Positions 45,564 through 56,692 of a DNA stretch of 64,000 nucleotides are shown here, in pieces. The position numbers and the translations under genes are program-made. Numbering within the stretch: the stretch's first letter is position 1; the number at the start of each line of letters is the position of its first letter. The stretch is from Tretioscincus oriximinensis (Eukaryota; Chordata; Lepidosauria; Squamata; Gymnophthalmidae), in the NCBI GenBank assembly GCA_022410635.1, contig JAJVDF010000364.1, forward strand, positions 906,099 through 970,098. The letters run 5' to 3'. A model generated the notes under the pieces. That model was not told where the DNA came from, did no database searches, and was given only the letters and a program-made list of their open reading frames with translations.

Positions 45564-46319
45564 TTGGTGAGGAACATGCCATTTCATCCTCAGAAGTTCT
45601 GGTACCTGCTGAACGTTAAGAGCAAAAGAAGATTAAAAACCTGGTCACTAAACCATCTAAAATCATATTGTGTCCACTGATGCTTACACCTGTGGGGAGG
45701 GAGAAATCTTAGGCATGCATTCTACAGGGGCTGTCCCATGTTGGACAGAAACACTTTAAAAATATACAGAGGCCTCCGATCCTAAATTCTGTTTGTGTAA
45801 GAAAAAGGGGTTCTGGCTTTTGGAAGAGAATAAAAAGTTGTCTGAAGTCTGTTTAAATTATCTTAACAATGGCTGCTCCTTTCTCCAGCTGGCTTCAGGA
45901 GACCCATTCTGAAAATGTAGAATGAAAAGAATGACATATATTTTAAAAATAGTAGGAAACAGAGGGGACATAACAACATGGACTGTTAATATTAAATCAT
46001 AACTATTTAAAAATAAAACACTCTACAAGTGTAGAAACAGCCCAAGCTAGCAAACCATACATTATGTAGAAAAAGATTACTGAAGTAACAATATCTTTTG
46101 CTGTTGCATTTGATGATATTGGAGAGAGACATGGACAAAAGACAGATAAGGAAAAGAAGAGATCTGGATAGTATTGCTCTGACTGTGAGTCATCTTGGGA
46201 GCTTCTCTGCCGAAAAGAGGGAATGCTTGGGCTTTTCATTTTGGGAGTAATGTCTGGAAACGGCCAAAAGCTTAAAGTGAGCAAAAAACAAACCATAAAT
46301 AGGATCAAAGGAGTGACCG

Positions 46320-46526
46320 TAGTGGACCACATGACCCCTTTTGTGGGGGGGGGGGGTTGAAAACCTAGTTTTGGGGTGCCTCCTGGTTTTTTCTGAGGAA
46401 AAAAAAACAAAAGAATTTTCGAAAAAAAATCTTTTTTTGAAAAAAATTTCCTCAGAAAAAACTGGGAGGCACCCCAAAACTGGGTTTTCAAACCCACCCC
46501 AAAAAAGAGGTCATCTGGTCAGCCTA
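46320..46526. mobile_element. Fold-back hAT-type MITE, copy 6
   Basis: Ends TAGTGGACCACATGACCCC and GGTCATCTGGTCAGCCTA. Arms of about 90 bp are near complements around an A/T-rich centre (46400-46450). No target duplication is recognisable, so one flank may have been rearranged. Frames of up to 164 codons running through it are by-products of the palindrome. Confidence 0.7.
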
Positions 46527-47129
46527 CCTTAGGAGAGGGTAGGAGCTGCACTCCTGTTCTCTTGTTGCCATGATATGCCATGACAGGGGAACAGGAACTT
46601 CCACCTGATGGGAGGGATTCACCACCGATAAGAATATCTCTATGCATTGTTCACTTAATGCAGAAGGCCGATAGTGGAACTTCACAGATGAGGGGGCTTT
46701 TGAAAAACCTGCACGGTCGTTCTGAGTTAAACGTTCAAGCCACTGCACCAAACATGATCATCTAAAATCCTTATCACGTAGAAAGGTAGCTAAGCAGTGA
46801 AATAGGCAGCACTGTAGTAGTTTCCACTTTTAACNAGGGGAACTGCAGAACAAGGGAATGCTGCGTTCTTATTGCAATCTGTTTTTCCAAGCACCAAATA
46901 GCCAAAGTTGAACCTGCCCCTCAACTGGCAGCAAGATAGGCCTTTTGGTTAAGACCTAGGCCCTGATGACATCTTTACTTTAAACCTTCTTGCATCCATC
47001 TTGTTTCTATTCTTTTATTCTTTATTTCATTTATTTAGTCTTTATTTTAGCAATAGTTCTTGTTTTCTGGACTAAACCCCATTCTTCTGGACTGAATAAG
47101 AAGCAGGTTTAGTGACAGTAGTAAAGAAA

Positions 47130-47350
47130 AAGAAGAGGAGGAGGAGGTAGGAAGAAGAAGAAGAAGAATTGGTCTTTATAACTTGCTTTGCTCCACTTGA
47201 AGTGACTCAAAATGGTTTACATAACCTTCTTCTTTTCACAACAGACAGCTTGTGAAGTACCTGGGGCTGAAAGAGCTCCAAAGAGGTAGGAGATTACCAC
47301 ATGGTAGGAGATTGCCACATAAGAGTCTGACACTTTAACTACAAGATCAG
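47130..47350 (-). mobile_element. SINE-B copy with Bov-B-like tail, left of the Penelope element
   Basis: A GAAGAAGAAGAAGAA tail is followed by TTTATAACTTGCTTTGCTCC and AAGTGACTCAAAATGG, then CACAACAGACAGCTTGTGAAG and finally AAGAGTCTGACACTTTAAC. The head is cut off where the Penelope sequence begins at about 47350, suggesting the Penelope insertion landed in the SINE. Confidence 0.65.
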
Positions 47351-47359
47351 ACTGCCAAG

Positions 47360-48172
47360 ATGGTGTCCTCCCCCATACACAACCTCCCAGGGGACACCAT
47401 CTTGGCTACTATGGATGTGGAATCCCTATACACCAACATCCCCCACATAGATGGAATACAAGCTATCAAGAACCCCATTCCAGATAGCACGTCTGCAGGC
47501 CTAGCCACCAAGATCTGCCACTTTGTTCTCACCCATAACTATTTCACTTTTGACAATAACATATATCTCCAAACTAATGGTACTGCCATGGGTACACGTA
47601 TGGCACCCCAATACGCCAACATCTTTATGGCTGACCTAGAACAACGCTTCCTCAACTCCTGCACTCAGAAACCTCTACTGTACTTAAGATTCATCGATGA
47701 CATCTTTATAATCTGGACTCACGGGGAGGAATCACTAAGAACATTCCACCAAAATTTCAGTAGCTTCCACCCTACTGTTAACCTCAGTTTGGAACAATCT
47801 AGGGAGCAAGTCCACTTTCTAGACACCACCATAAAATTGCACAACAGACATCTGAGCACNACCCTGTATCGCAAACCCACTGATCGATACACCTATTTAC
47901 GTGCCTCTAGTTTCCACCCTGAACACACAACCAAATCTATTGTCTACAGCCAAGCTCTCAGATATAATCGCATCTGCTCGGATCCAGAAGACAGAGAAAC
48001 CAAACTCCTGGAACTACAACAAGCATTCCTCAGGTTACAGTACCCACCACATGAAGTAAAAAAACAAATCAACAGAGCCAGAATGGTACCCAGAATCAAC
48101 CTATTACAGGACAGATTGAGGACAGAAAACAACAGAACCCCATTAGTGGTCACATACAGCTCACAATTGGGG
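47360..48172 (+). CDS. Penelope reverse transcriptase, partial (N-terminus missing)
   Basis: Reverse transcriptase that would copy the element's RNA into DNA at the target site. Visible motifs, numbered from the first ATG: MDVESLYTNIPH (about 18-29, RT motif A with the first catalytic Asp), NGTAMGTRMAPQYANIF (73-89, motif B), RFIDDIFIIW (110-119, motif C with FIDD instead of YxDD, both Asp present), VHFLDTTI (151-158) and LYRKPTDRYTYL (169-180), a Penelope signature. RT motifs upstream of A are lost. The ATG is simply the first in the frame; the open frame continues upstream to the truncation, so no true start is implied. It runs without a stop into the assembly gap. Confidence 0.9.
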
Positions 48173-48201
48173 NNNNNNNNNNNNNNNNNNNNNNNNNNNC
48201 C

Positions 48202-48795
48202 CTCAAACACATAATAAATGAACTTCAACCTATTTTGGATAAAAACACAGCTCTCTCAAGAGCACTTGGTGGCAAACCTTGGCTGGCNTACAAACAACCA
48301 CCCAACCTCAAACAACTCCTCACACAAAGAACACAGGACACAGAGGGAGAAATGGGAACTAGACCCTGCCACAAACCCAGATGTCAACTCTGTGCACACA
48401 TCCACCCTGGCAATGTCATCATGGGACCTGATAACACCACCCACAACATTAGAGGGACTTTTACATGCTCATCTTCTAATGTGGTGTATTCCATNTTCTG
48501 CCAACAATGCCCCTCTACACTCTACATTGGGCAAACAGGACAATCCCTTCGCCAGAGAATAAATGGACACAAATCAGATATTCGAAATGGAAACACACAG
48601 AAACCAGTTGCTGAACATTTTAACCTTCCAGGACATTCTCTCTCAGACCTCAGGACTGCAGTTCTTGAACAAAGAAACTACAAAGGAAGGTTTGAAAGAG
48701 AAGCAGCAGAACTTGAATACATTCACAAGTTCCAGGCCATCAGCAAAGGACTTAACAGAGACAATGGTTTCCTGGCCAACTATACATTTTTATGA
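48202..48795 (+). CDS. Penelope linker and GIY-YIG endonuclease, partial
   Basis: C-terminal part of the same protein, nicking target DNA to prime reverse transcription. A linker holds a CHKPRCQLCAH cluster, a plausible zinc-binding site. The GIY-YIG domain follows: VVYS...CQQC, then TLYIGQTGQSLRQRINGH with the conserved Tyr-Ile-Gly and Arg, AEHFNLPGHS, and FEREAAELEYI with candidate catalytic Glu. It ends in NGFLANYTFL and a stop. The frame differs from the RT part by one, but the change lies exactly across 27 N of probably arbitrary length, so a true frameshift is not shown. Confidence 0.85.
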   Translation, partial: LKHIINELQPILDKNTALSRALGGKPWLXYKQPPNLKQLLTQRTQDTEGEMGTRPCHKPRCQLCAHIHPGNVIMGPDNTTHNIRGTFTCSSSNVVYSXFCQQCPSTLYIGQTGQSLRQRINGHKSDIRNGNTQKPVAEHFNLPGHSLSDLRTAVLEQRNYKGRFEREAAELEYIHKFQAISKGLNRDNGFLANYTFL

Positions 48796-48989
48796 CACCT
48801 GTTAAGTATTTGATTGTTTCTCTACTAGACATTGCCCCTTGTTGCCCCGGCACTTTTTCACACAAGAAGATTAGTTCCTGCTATTTACCTGTTTTTCTAA
48901 CAAGCAATTCAACACCTCCCTACAGTTGCATATGCTTTGTCTTCTCCCATACACATTTTCCTATAAATAGCTGCCCCTGGCATTAGTCC

Positions 48990-49034
48990 CTCAGCATCTG
49001 AAGAAGTAGACCTGTCTACGAAAGCTTATGCCAA
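48990..49034 (+). ncRNA. Hammerhead-ribozyme-like motif in the Penelope 3' region
   Basis: CTGAAGA (48998-49004) fits the hammerhead core CUGANGA. GTAGA/TCTAC (49006-49010, 49015-49019) makes stem II, GAAA follows at 49020-49023, and GC-TTAT-GC forms a tiny stem III. Penelope-like elements are known to carry small hammerheads. Departures: one extra A before stem II, and a C where the conserved U16.1 should pair with A15.1 (GCC instead of GCU). Stem I is weak. Self-cleavage may be lost or need a dimer. Confidence 0.4.
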
Positions 49035-49118
49035 CCACTTTTCTCAAGTTAGTCTCAAAGTGCTGCTAGCTCCTTTGCTGGACTTTCTGCTAGACTAACA
49101 CGGCTATTTCTCTGAAAT

Positions 49119-52100
49119 TAATATTTCTGTGTGTAACATCCAGGTTGCATAAATTGGCAGCAAGTCCCCAATTATAGTAAAGACTTTCTCCCACCACTCA
49201 TGTACACAATAGCAAGCTTGACTCAAAAGTGGTTTTATAAATCCACTATGTGGATAAGCTTTAGGGTAACTGGACAATCACAATAAGAAGCAATAAATAG
49301 AATCAAAGGAATGACGTTATTCATTTCCATCTATAGATTTTGCCACACAAAAAGTTATACATGTGCNCCAGTATAATGTTACTGCTGAACACCATATTGG
49401 AAGAAACTATTCAGTTTTATTGAAAGAAGAAAAGCCATAAACTAACACAAACTGGGTCCATGGGAATAACCTGTTATCCTTAGGGATAGTGGGAGATCTT
49501 GACTGCCGTTTTTTGGACCCCTGTTTATTCCAGGATTTCATGATGATCTGGGTTTTTGGTTTGCCAGCTTTAGGCTGCATCCACACAGCAGACATATTGA
49601 GGTAGCTTCACCACATTGGATGGCGCCTCTCCAGCTATCCGTGCTCTTGTTGCTGTGTCCTCTGATCATTGGGAAAGTGCAACCCTGCAACAGAGCCCTC
49701 CATGCACTCACTCACATTGCGGTGTGCAGCGAGCAGCATAGAGGATTGCTGCATCTGGGATGAGCACAAAGTCAAGTGGGGAGCTCATGTGCAGTGATTG
49801 CGAGGACCCAGTTGCAATGGCAGTGCTGCGCCCCTCATGAGTAGATTTCTGACAGTGTTGCGCAACAGAGGAGATAAGCATGGGTGGGTGGACATTTGGG
49901 TATAGAACACTATACCTTTAAAAGGTGCTGCTTCGCTTTGCTATGTCTTGTTCATATCTTTACAGTATATTCCAAGTTTTGCCATACTNTCAGCTCCTGA
50001 CAAGTGAGATTTTTCTGCGCAAGTGATACACTTTCCTATCAGCCATTTAGTTTGCTAGTTTTCAAGAGGAAGGACACTAATCCCTCCTACCAAATGCTAT
50101 TGAATAATTTGCTTCCAATATATGATCCTGTGCTTCTCACTGTACTGTTTTGATGATTTCTAATTATTTCTGGAACCTCTGAAAATAAGAAGCCACACAT
50201 TCAAGGGATTAAATAATGCTGACTATTTCCTCTTTCCAGCTTAGCAACAGCTAAAATGTAATTCATATAGAAATATGCTCACAGTTGTTCACCAAAACTA
50301 TTCTCATGTTACAGTCTTCATGCAGCAACCATATATAATGTTTTGACAGCAGTTGTTCTTGGTAAACTGATAATTCTGTAAAACCAGAATTGCTGTTGAT
50401 TTATATAAAATACAGTGTGGCAAATGCAAGGTAAATTTGACTTACAAATTTATGTATACAGCTCCGGTCTTACGACTAGAGCTAAAGCAATATTCAGATG
50501 GCCATTTGGAGAATAATTGTAGTTCAGCCCAGNAGTTGAACACATTGCCTGGAAATCAAAGGGCTTCCAGTTCAATCTTCAGCATCTGCCAGGAAGCAGA
50601 GAATGGCAAATGCATCATTGACAAGAAAACTGCATTGAAGTGACTAGTAGTCAATCAGGAATCAACCATGACTCAATGGAATCCAACAGCAATATAAGTG
50701 ACATGCAGATAGACTTTTCTTTCTTTTGATTCAGGTCNGCTTCTGCGTCATTTCCCTCTTTGGATGAATCTTGACTTTCCAGGGATAACTTTCATTAGAT
50801 CTGAACCAGTGAAAGAGAGAAAATTGTACTTCTGCACATAGTTGCCACATGGCTACGGTGGTTATTTTTAATGACCTGTACACACATTAAATGCATGTAT
50901 TAATTTAGAATGTTGTCTCATTAGGCATCCTAGTTGATTAACAAGATTTTCGGCAGACAGACCAATTAAGTTTTTAATTAGTTGAATGATCACTTAATGA
51001 AAGGGTAACTACTGAGAAAAAATTCCATTAATATCAACAATATTTACCCTGTGTACTACACAGGTAATTCAATNCTCATACAATTGCTTATTTCCCCTCT
51101 TCCTGCCAAAGAGGCTATATTTACACTTGCAGCAGTGGGTTCAGTTTAGAAGCAGGGTATTTTCACACTTACCTCTTTGGACTGGTTGCTGGGAATCATT
51201 CTATCCAGACAGCAAAGAAGATCATTCCGAATTACCATCCACCAACCAGGCGAAAGATTATTCTTCCTCCTGGCTCAGGAGTGAAATATTGTAAATGCTA
51301 GTATCCCTAATCATTCTATGTTNCATTAATACATTTCTATACTGCCTTTCCAAATTAAGATGCTCATGGCAGCTGATCACAAAACAATGAGGTATGATAC
51401 AAAATGTTTACATTATTGTATAAATTATAATAATCATAAGAAAAAGAAAGTTTTATTTATTAGTCATCAGATCATATCAATCTCTATTTGTCTTTTAGTT
51501 AAAATAAAAGCCCTTTGGGGGGGGGAAGGGCAATATAAATAAATGTTTTATTATTTATTATTCAGATGTAACAATTTCAGGCAATGAAGCATGATTAAAA
51601 TATTGGATTTGATCCACAAAAGCTGTTTATTTGGTTTGAATATGTATATATGTACAATATACTGTATATTAAAAATAAATAAATATTTTTTTCAAGATAT
51701 ACAAAGCTACCCTGCATTACCAATTGAAATAGTTAAGCCAGTCCCAAGGCAGTCATCCTCTTAAAGCCCCAGCCCTATCTGGAATTGCATGAGAATTTCG
51801 TATGCTTTGTGATATTCTCCATTCTCATACAAAGTACACATCCTCAAACAGAATTGGACAAGAAAAATGCCAGGGCTTGCCTGNTTCCTGAAAGCATTCT
51901 GATGTCATTTCTGGCCCCTGCTTCCAGGAATGGAACCCAGAGTGATGCCACTTCCAGTCCTGCCNTAGAAGTGCCATCATAATTTTTTTGCATGAGAGAA
52001 GAACTCCAAATATAAGTTTAAAAATACTTTTGGATTGGCTGAGGAACATTGAAAAAATGAGAGTCTATCCCCACTAGTTTGTACTGCACTGGATGAAATA

Positions 52101-52148
52101 TGATGCCAATCAGGATTATTGGTAGGCCTGTTTAAACTAGCCTATCCA
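49119..52148. other. No gene recognised; scattered old repeats and a candidate conserved segment
   Basis: A GGCTGCATCCACACAG motif at about 49570 starts a possible DNA-transposon relic. Positions 50520-50700 look like a diverged tRNA-derived SINE (CAGNAGTTGAACACATTGCC, CTCAATGGAATCC). 51330-51365 is an L2-like scrap. Positions 50850-51050 are AT-rich and repeat-free, with TTAATTAG and TTGATTAAC motifs. No exon is seen. Confidence 0.4.
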
Positions 52149-52333
52149 TTGACCAGATGACCCCTTTTGGAGTGGGTGGTGCCTCCCATTTTTTTCTGAG
52201 GAAATTTTTTTCAAAAAAATATTTTTTTTCAAAAACTTTTTTGTTTTTAATTTTTTTTTCCTCAGAAAAAAACAGGAGGCACTGGCAAAACGGGTTTTCA
52301 ATCCCCCCCGAAAGGGGTCATCTGGTCAGCCTA
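52149..52333. mobile_element. Fold-back hAT-type MITE, copy 7
   Basis: Left end TTGACCAGATGACCCC, right end GGGGTCATCTGGTCAGCCTA, with complementary arms around a T-rich centre. The extreme left bases and the target duplication are eroded. Confidence 0.75.
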
Positions 52334-52484
52334 TTATCAGGAACTACCGNACCTTAGTTCAAATTCTGTAGGCATTAATTTTGGCATGGCATGAGTTCCC
52401 AGGGGCTCAGAGTCTGGCCCCAAAGTTCACAGGAACTTCTGAGTTGGGATGGGACTGGTTTGGAACAGTGCTATCATTCAGACA

Positions 52485-52686
52485 AAATCAGAGAAATAGC
52501 CATGTTAGTAGAAAGTCCAGCAAAGGGCCTAGTAGCACTTAGAGACTAACAGTAGAAAANTAGGTGGCATGAGCTTTCGTAGACACGCCTACTTCTTCAG
52601 ATGCTGAAGAAGTAGATGTGTCTAGGAAAGCTTATGCCACCTACTTTTTTACTCTTAGTCTNTAAGTGCTACTAGCCCCTTTGCTG
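52485..52686. mobile_element. Head-to-head Penelope ends with two facing hammerhead-like motifs
   Basis: ATCATTCAGACA at 52473-52484 and 52687-52698 is a perfect 12-bp target-site duplication. The left half (minus) begins CAGAGAAATAGCC and contains GAGCTTTCGTAG and CTTCTTCAG; the right half (plus) contains CTGAAGAAG and GGAAAGCTTATGCC and ends TCCTTTGCTG-like. The two CTGAAGA cores meet at 52594-52612 with only ATG between them. No coding sequence remains. Confidence 0.85.
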
Positions 52687-52849
52687 ATCATTCAGACAGT
52701 GGTGTTCCAGATTATGTCTTCCATGATCCAGACCAGAGCGCCTNCTGGTCCCAGCTCACTGATTTGGACATAGATTTTTCAGTGCAGTGGATGTGATCTA
52801 ACCATGATCAAGTTCCCATTTTATTTATAAGAGGGTAATTCAAGTTTAT

Positions 52850-53635
52850 TGGNAGAATGCAAAGATAGTTACTGAGATAGACAGAAGTTCTTGGCATAGC
52901 GTGTTTACAACTATCTCATCTATCTGATAGCAGTAGCAAGCAGAGACATCTTGAAACAGAAAATTTCAATTTAATGTGCAGCAGAGAGCATACAATTTGA
53001 TCATGAAATGTGATGTAATGTTGGCACAGGTGTAGGAATTGTGAGCGTCTTTTGCAAATGAGATATGAATGTCTAGTAGTAAAGAATTTAGTTGTTTTGA
53101 GGGAATTGACGACCATTGGAAATATTAATTTGATGGAGACTGTGGGATGGTTATTATGCATCAAATGGGTCAAGGAAGGAGGTGAGAAGACATAAGTCAT
53201 ATTAAAATGGATGTCTGGACAGCGTACATGGCGATAGCCAAGGGGTGGAAAGATAGTTCACAATGGGTATTGGATAACTGGTATGGGTATTTAGCGGAAT
53301 TCATGGTATTTTAGTTGTTTAGGGAAAGAAAACTGGTGGCAATGGGAAAGAGTCTGGCTAAAAAATTGGCATAAATTAGTAGTTTATGGTATTTTTTATT
53401 TTGCTTATGTAAGGTTTAAATATGCAGTGCTGCTGCTGAGGGAACAATTTAAGTTGTGAAAAGTTCTAAGGAGGCACAAAATTAAATTCCCACATTTCTC
53501 TGTTCTGGTGGGGAGAGGGAAAGAGGGAGGATTTCAAATTGGCTATGGTTTTTGTTATTGGTTTACATTTTGTTATGTGTCTTAGTTTTCTGTTTATTAA
53601 TGGAAATTAAATATTTTATTTTATTTTTAAATCAA
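52850..53635 (+). mobile_element. Possible LINE (L1-like) 3' end
   Basis: The plus strand near 53200-53310 reads MDVWTAYMAIAKGWKD and QWVLDNWYGYLAEFMVF, a Trp-rich C-terminal texture similar to L1 ORF2 ends. An AT-rich 3' region follows, with GAAATTAAATATTTT near 53605. No target duplication was found and the upstream frame is broken. This is a tentative call. Confidence 0.35.
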
Positions 53636-56600
53636 ATGTGGTCAAAACACAATGAACACTCAGGTCACAACCTTCTGCCTGTAGAATGAGGGCCCTATGG
53701 GAGAAGAAACTCTCATTCTTCCTGTTCCCAAACCTAGATTAGCCATGCAAACAGAGCATGGATACACCTTGATTAATTCCCAATACACTCCCTTGGAGCT
53801 TCTCCACATCAAACCACAGAAGTGATTGAACAAAGATTAATCACTTCATACATAGATGTGCCGCCAGATAAAATGCTTGAGCTCTCTTTCCCAAGGACTC
53901 ATTCCATGAAAACAGTACATCATGGATGAATCCCCTTTCCTACTTATTCCCCCCTCCCCCTCATTGCAAATCAACTAATGACAGATAGTTTCACTGGAGC
54001 TGCTGAATGCCTCAGGCAGGAGGAACAGATTCATGCAAATCAGGCCAACTAATCCAAGTATTAGGGCAGGAGGAGGGCCTTTGTTTTCAATAAGACACAC
54101 ACCGCCTCATTCACTGACGTGGAAAAATCCAGGGAACTTCCCTATTCAGTGACAGGTATCTTTTTGATTGCTTTTCAGGTGCTGAACGACTATAATTTCC
54201 TACAGAAACTCTCTCTGCACTTGGCCGTATTCTGGATTATATCTTGGAATAGGAACAGACTAAAACAAGAATGCCAAAAGGGACCTGCTGTAGTCTGAAC
54301 TAGCATGTGGATGGCAAGTCCCTATTCTATGTTATTAGTGGAATTAGCCTGTTGCATTACAGTAATGAAGCGAGCTGTAGCCTCTCATTCCTTCGCCTCC
54401 ACCCTTGCCCCCTCCAATTCCCTTTTCACTTGCTGCTTCTTTCTATCTATCTTTCTTTCTTTCTATCTTCTTTTCCTTTTTCCCTTTCCCTCCCAGTGCT
54501 GAACCTTGGGGTATTCCACTTCTCACATCTTTCCACCCAGAGAACTGTCCATTTATTACTTCCCTCTATTATCTGTCTTTTAGCAAATTTCTAACCCAGG
54601 ACTCTGGTCTCTGCAGGCTGCCAAAATTCTGAGCCCTGTTATTGGGTCTCTGGAGGTTGCCAAGTCCCAAGCCCTGTCATTGGTCATTATACTCTCCCAC
54701 ACACATTTTATTATTTATGATCGTTTGGAATAAGATCCAGAAAGGCTCAGAGATGGCCCGTTCCTTGCAAAAAGAGCACCCAAAACCTGAATTCAAGGCA
54801 TGTGAAATAGAATAGTGCAAGTTCTTTTTGTACTTGGCTACTATATCAGAACAAGCTATTTGCGATTTAGGACTTGTGCTATTCTGATCTAGAAACAGTC
54901 TTAAGGCTCCCCATAATGGTAAACCAATTTGAAAAGGTCTGAAGCACATTGTTTGTTCTGATCCTGGTGCTTAAGTACCTGGTCAAGAATCTTTGAAGAT
55001 GTCCCTTATACAAGCTTCAAAGTTAATCTTCAAAACTACATTATGGTGTAGTTCGGCTCTGTGCTTGCTCACAAGATGAGAGATTAGAATAAAGGGCACA
55101 TGGGCCAGATGTGAGGAAGGGTGACTGATGCTCGTGTCAGATGTACACTTCACTTGGAGAAGAACAAGGAAGATATGCATATATAGCCACTGAGTATCAC
55201 TTGCTAGACTTGAGGCAGGCTGAAGTGGTAATTAGATCATTCCAAGGGAGTTAACAGAAGAAATGGCAATACTTCCTAGACCTTCTGGGTTATAATTCTC
55301 ATCACCAATAGCCTTCAAGATTAACATCTAAAAGGTACCATATTGGTTATCTCTCTATATATATTTCCCAGTGTCACAATAGTCTCTAAAAGCTTTGCAA
55401 TTGAACAATATTTGGATGAATCCCAGGGCCTGGAGTGATGTCATCACTGTTCTAAAGCAATGGCCAAGGTGGCAGCGATTGCCATGGAAACCGGCAAACA
55501 TGAATGGGGGGGGGGGGGAGTAAGCTAGACTCCCTGTTTCATGAAACTCAAATGGACGTATTCCACTAGTTCTTGGATAAAAGGGAGGTAGTCAGAAAAG
55601 TTCATTTTCTAAATGCACACCTCACGATTGAGACTCTTCCCCATCTCTTTTTTTTATCTTGGCTGTTAAACAAGGTAAGGTTCAGTTAGGATATAAATGA
55701 ATGACTGTCTTNAAAGAGTGGGAAGTCTAAAATATTTTGGAAGAAGACAATGGAAAGCTGTTTCTGCATTATTGCCAGTAAAAGTGTGCAGATCAGTAAA
55801 CTGTGGTTAAACGTTTCAAATGCGTACCAGATATGAATACTCAAATGGTCCCTGCACACTTTTTCTCATTTCGTGTGTTTGTGGGAGGGAGGGGAGAGGT
55901 ACCCTGAACATAAGTAAAAGCATTTCCCCTTCCAAAATATCACTTGAGGAGAGATGAAGGAATTCTTCACACCAGGAGCATTTCTTTGATGTGGTTTTTC
56001 TCTTCATTAGTGTGAGTCATCAGACTTACTAGCCACAAACAGAAATGCAGTTTTGTACATCAAACCCAAGACCACATTGAGGAAGTCTTAGTGGCCCGCA
56101 AGGCTTAAGCCTCTCTGGCAAACAGATCACGTGACTTATTTACCATAAGCAGATGACCACCACCAGCCTGAGGTGGGCTGGCTGAAGTGGTCAACAAATG
56201 TGAGCAAGGTCTTGTTCATGGACGTGACAAGGGAGGGGAAATCTGTTCCCAGTCATTCTAACATTTTTGCAATATTTCTTTCCCTAGTAACAAACTGTCC
56301 ATGACATAGTTGCACATGACTTTCCGTGGTTTTTAATTTTATTTCTACTGTTACAAGGGTGACTCTCTCAAATATTCACTAGTACTTTCTACATTCTCTT
56401 ATCCCTGACACATCGTCTTGGATAGTTTCATGAGTAAAGGTTTATAATGGGATGGTAATTGTCTTCATCTTACATACTTACATCTTTTAGTGATTGACGA
56501 ACGCACATCTTTTTACCAAGGATTTCCCACTAAGAATGGTTTACCCTTTGTTACACACTTTTTAAATGTAATTTTCATGAGCTGATTATTATATCTTATC

Positions 56601-56690
56601 ATAAGACACCTTGAGATTATTTTATAGGGTGTGACATAAAAACAATTGGTAGCATGCTCCCTGCTGGAGGCCATATAGCAGGCACGGATA
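53636..56690. other. No gene recognised; mostly unique DNA
   Basis: A pyrimidine-rich tract lies at 54427-54496 and a 14-base G-run at about 55506. A candidate conserved segment occupies about 53950-54100. Short frames (up to 95 codons at 54307-54594) are pyrimidine-tract by-products. Confidence 0.4.
53980..54100. promoter_or_regulatory. Candidate conserved non-coding element with clustered motifs
   Basis: Octamer ATGCAAAT at 54033-54040, bicoid-type TAATCC at 54050-54055 and SOX-type CTTTGTT at 54079-54085 lie within about 55 bp in repeat-free DNA. POU, OTX-like and SOX sites often co-occur in developmental enhancers. Motif matches alone are weak evidence. Confidence 0.25.
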
Positions 56691-56692
56691 GC

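Larger units (their letters stand above)
47350..49118 (+). mobile_element. Penelope-like retroelement, 5'-truncated
   Basis: Contains, in order, the catalytic half of a Penelope-type reverse transcriptase, a Cys-containing linker, a GIY-YIG endonuclease domain and a 3' region with a hammerhead-like fold and the terminal sequence CTAACACGGCTATTTCTCTG. That terminal sequence recurs in fragments at 6.4, 35.2 and 52.5 kb. The first RT motifs are missing at the 5' end. No stop codon interrupts the visible coding sequence, so the insertion looks young. A 27-base run of N (48173-48199) splits it. Confidence 0.9.

Noticed and set aside
46003..46497. 164-codon minus-strand open frame
   Set aside because: The first half is the palindromic MITE (Phe/Lys/Pro-rich translation of homopolymer runs). 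The rest has no motif.
48218..48562. 114-codon frame overlapping the GIY-YIG region
   Set aside because: It is the alternative frame of the Penelope endonuclease, which has recognisable motifs in the other frame.
7306..52333. CRISPR-like array or spaced repeats
   Set aside because: Repeated units are far apart, individually flanked by target duplications and palindromic; the DNA is clearly vertebrate.
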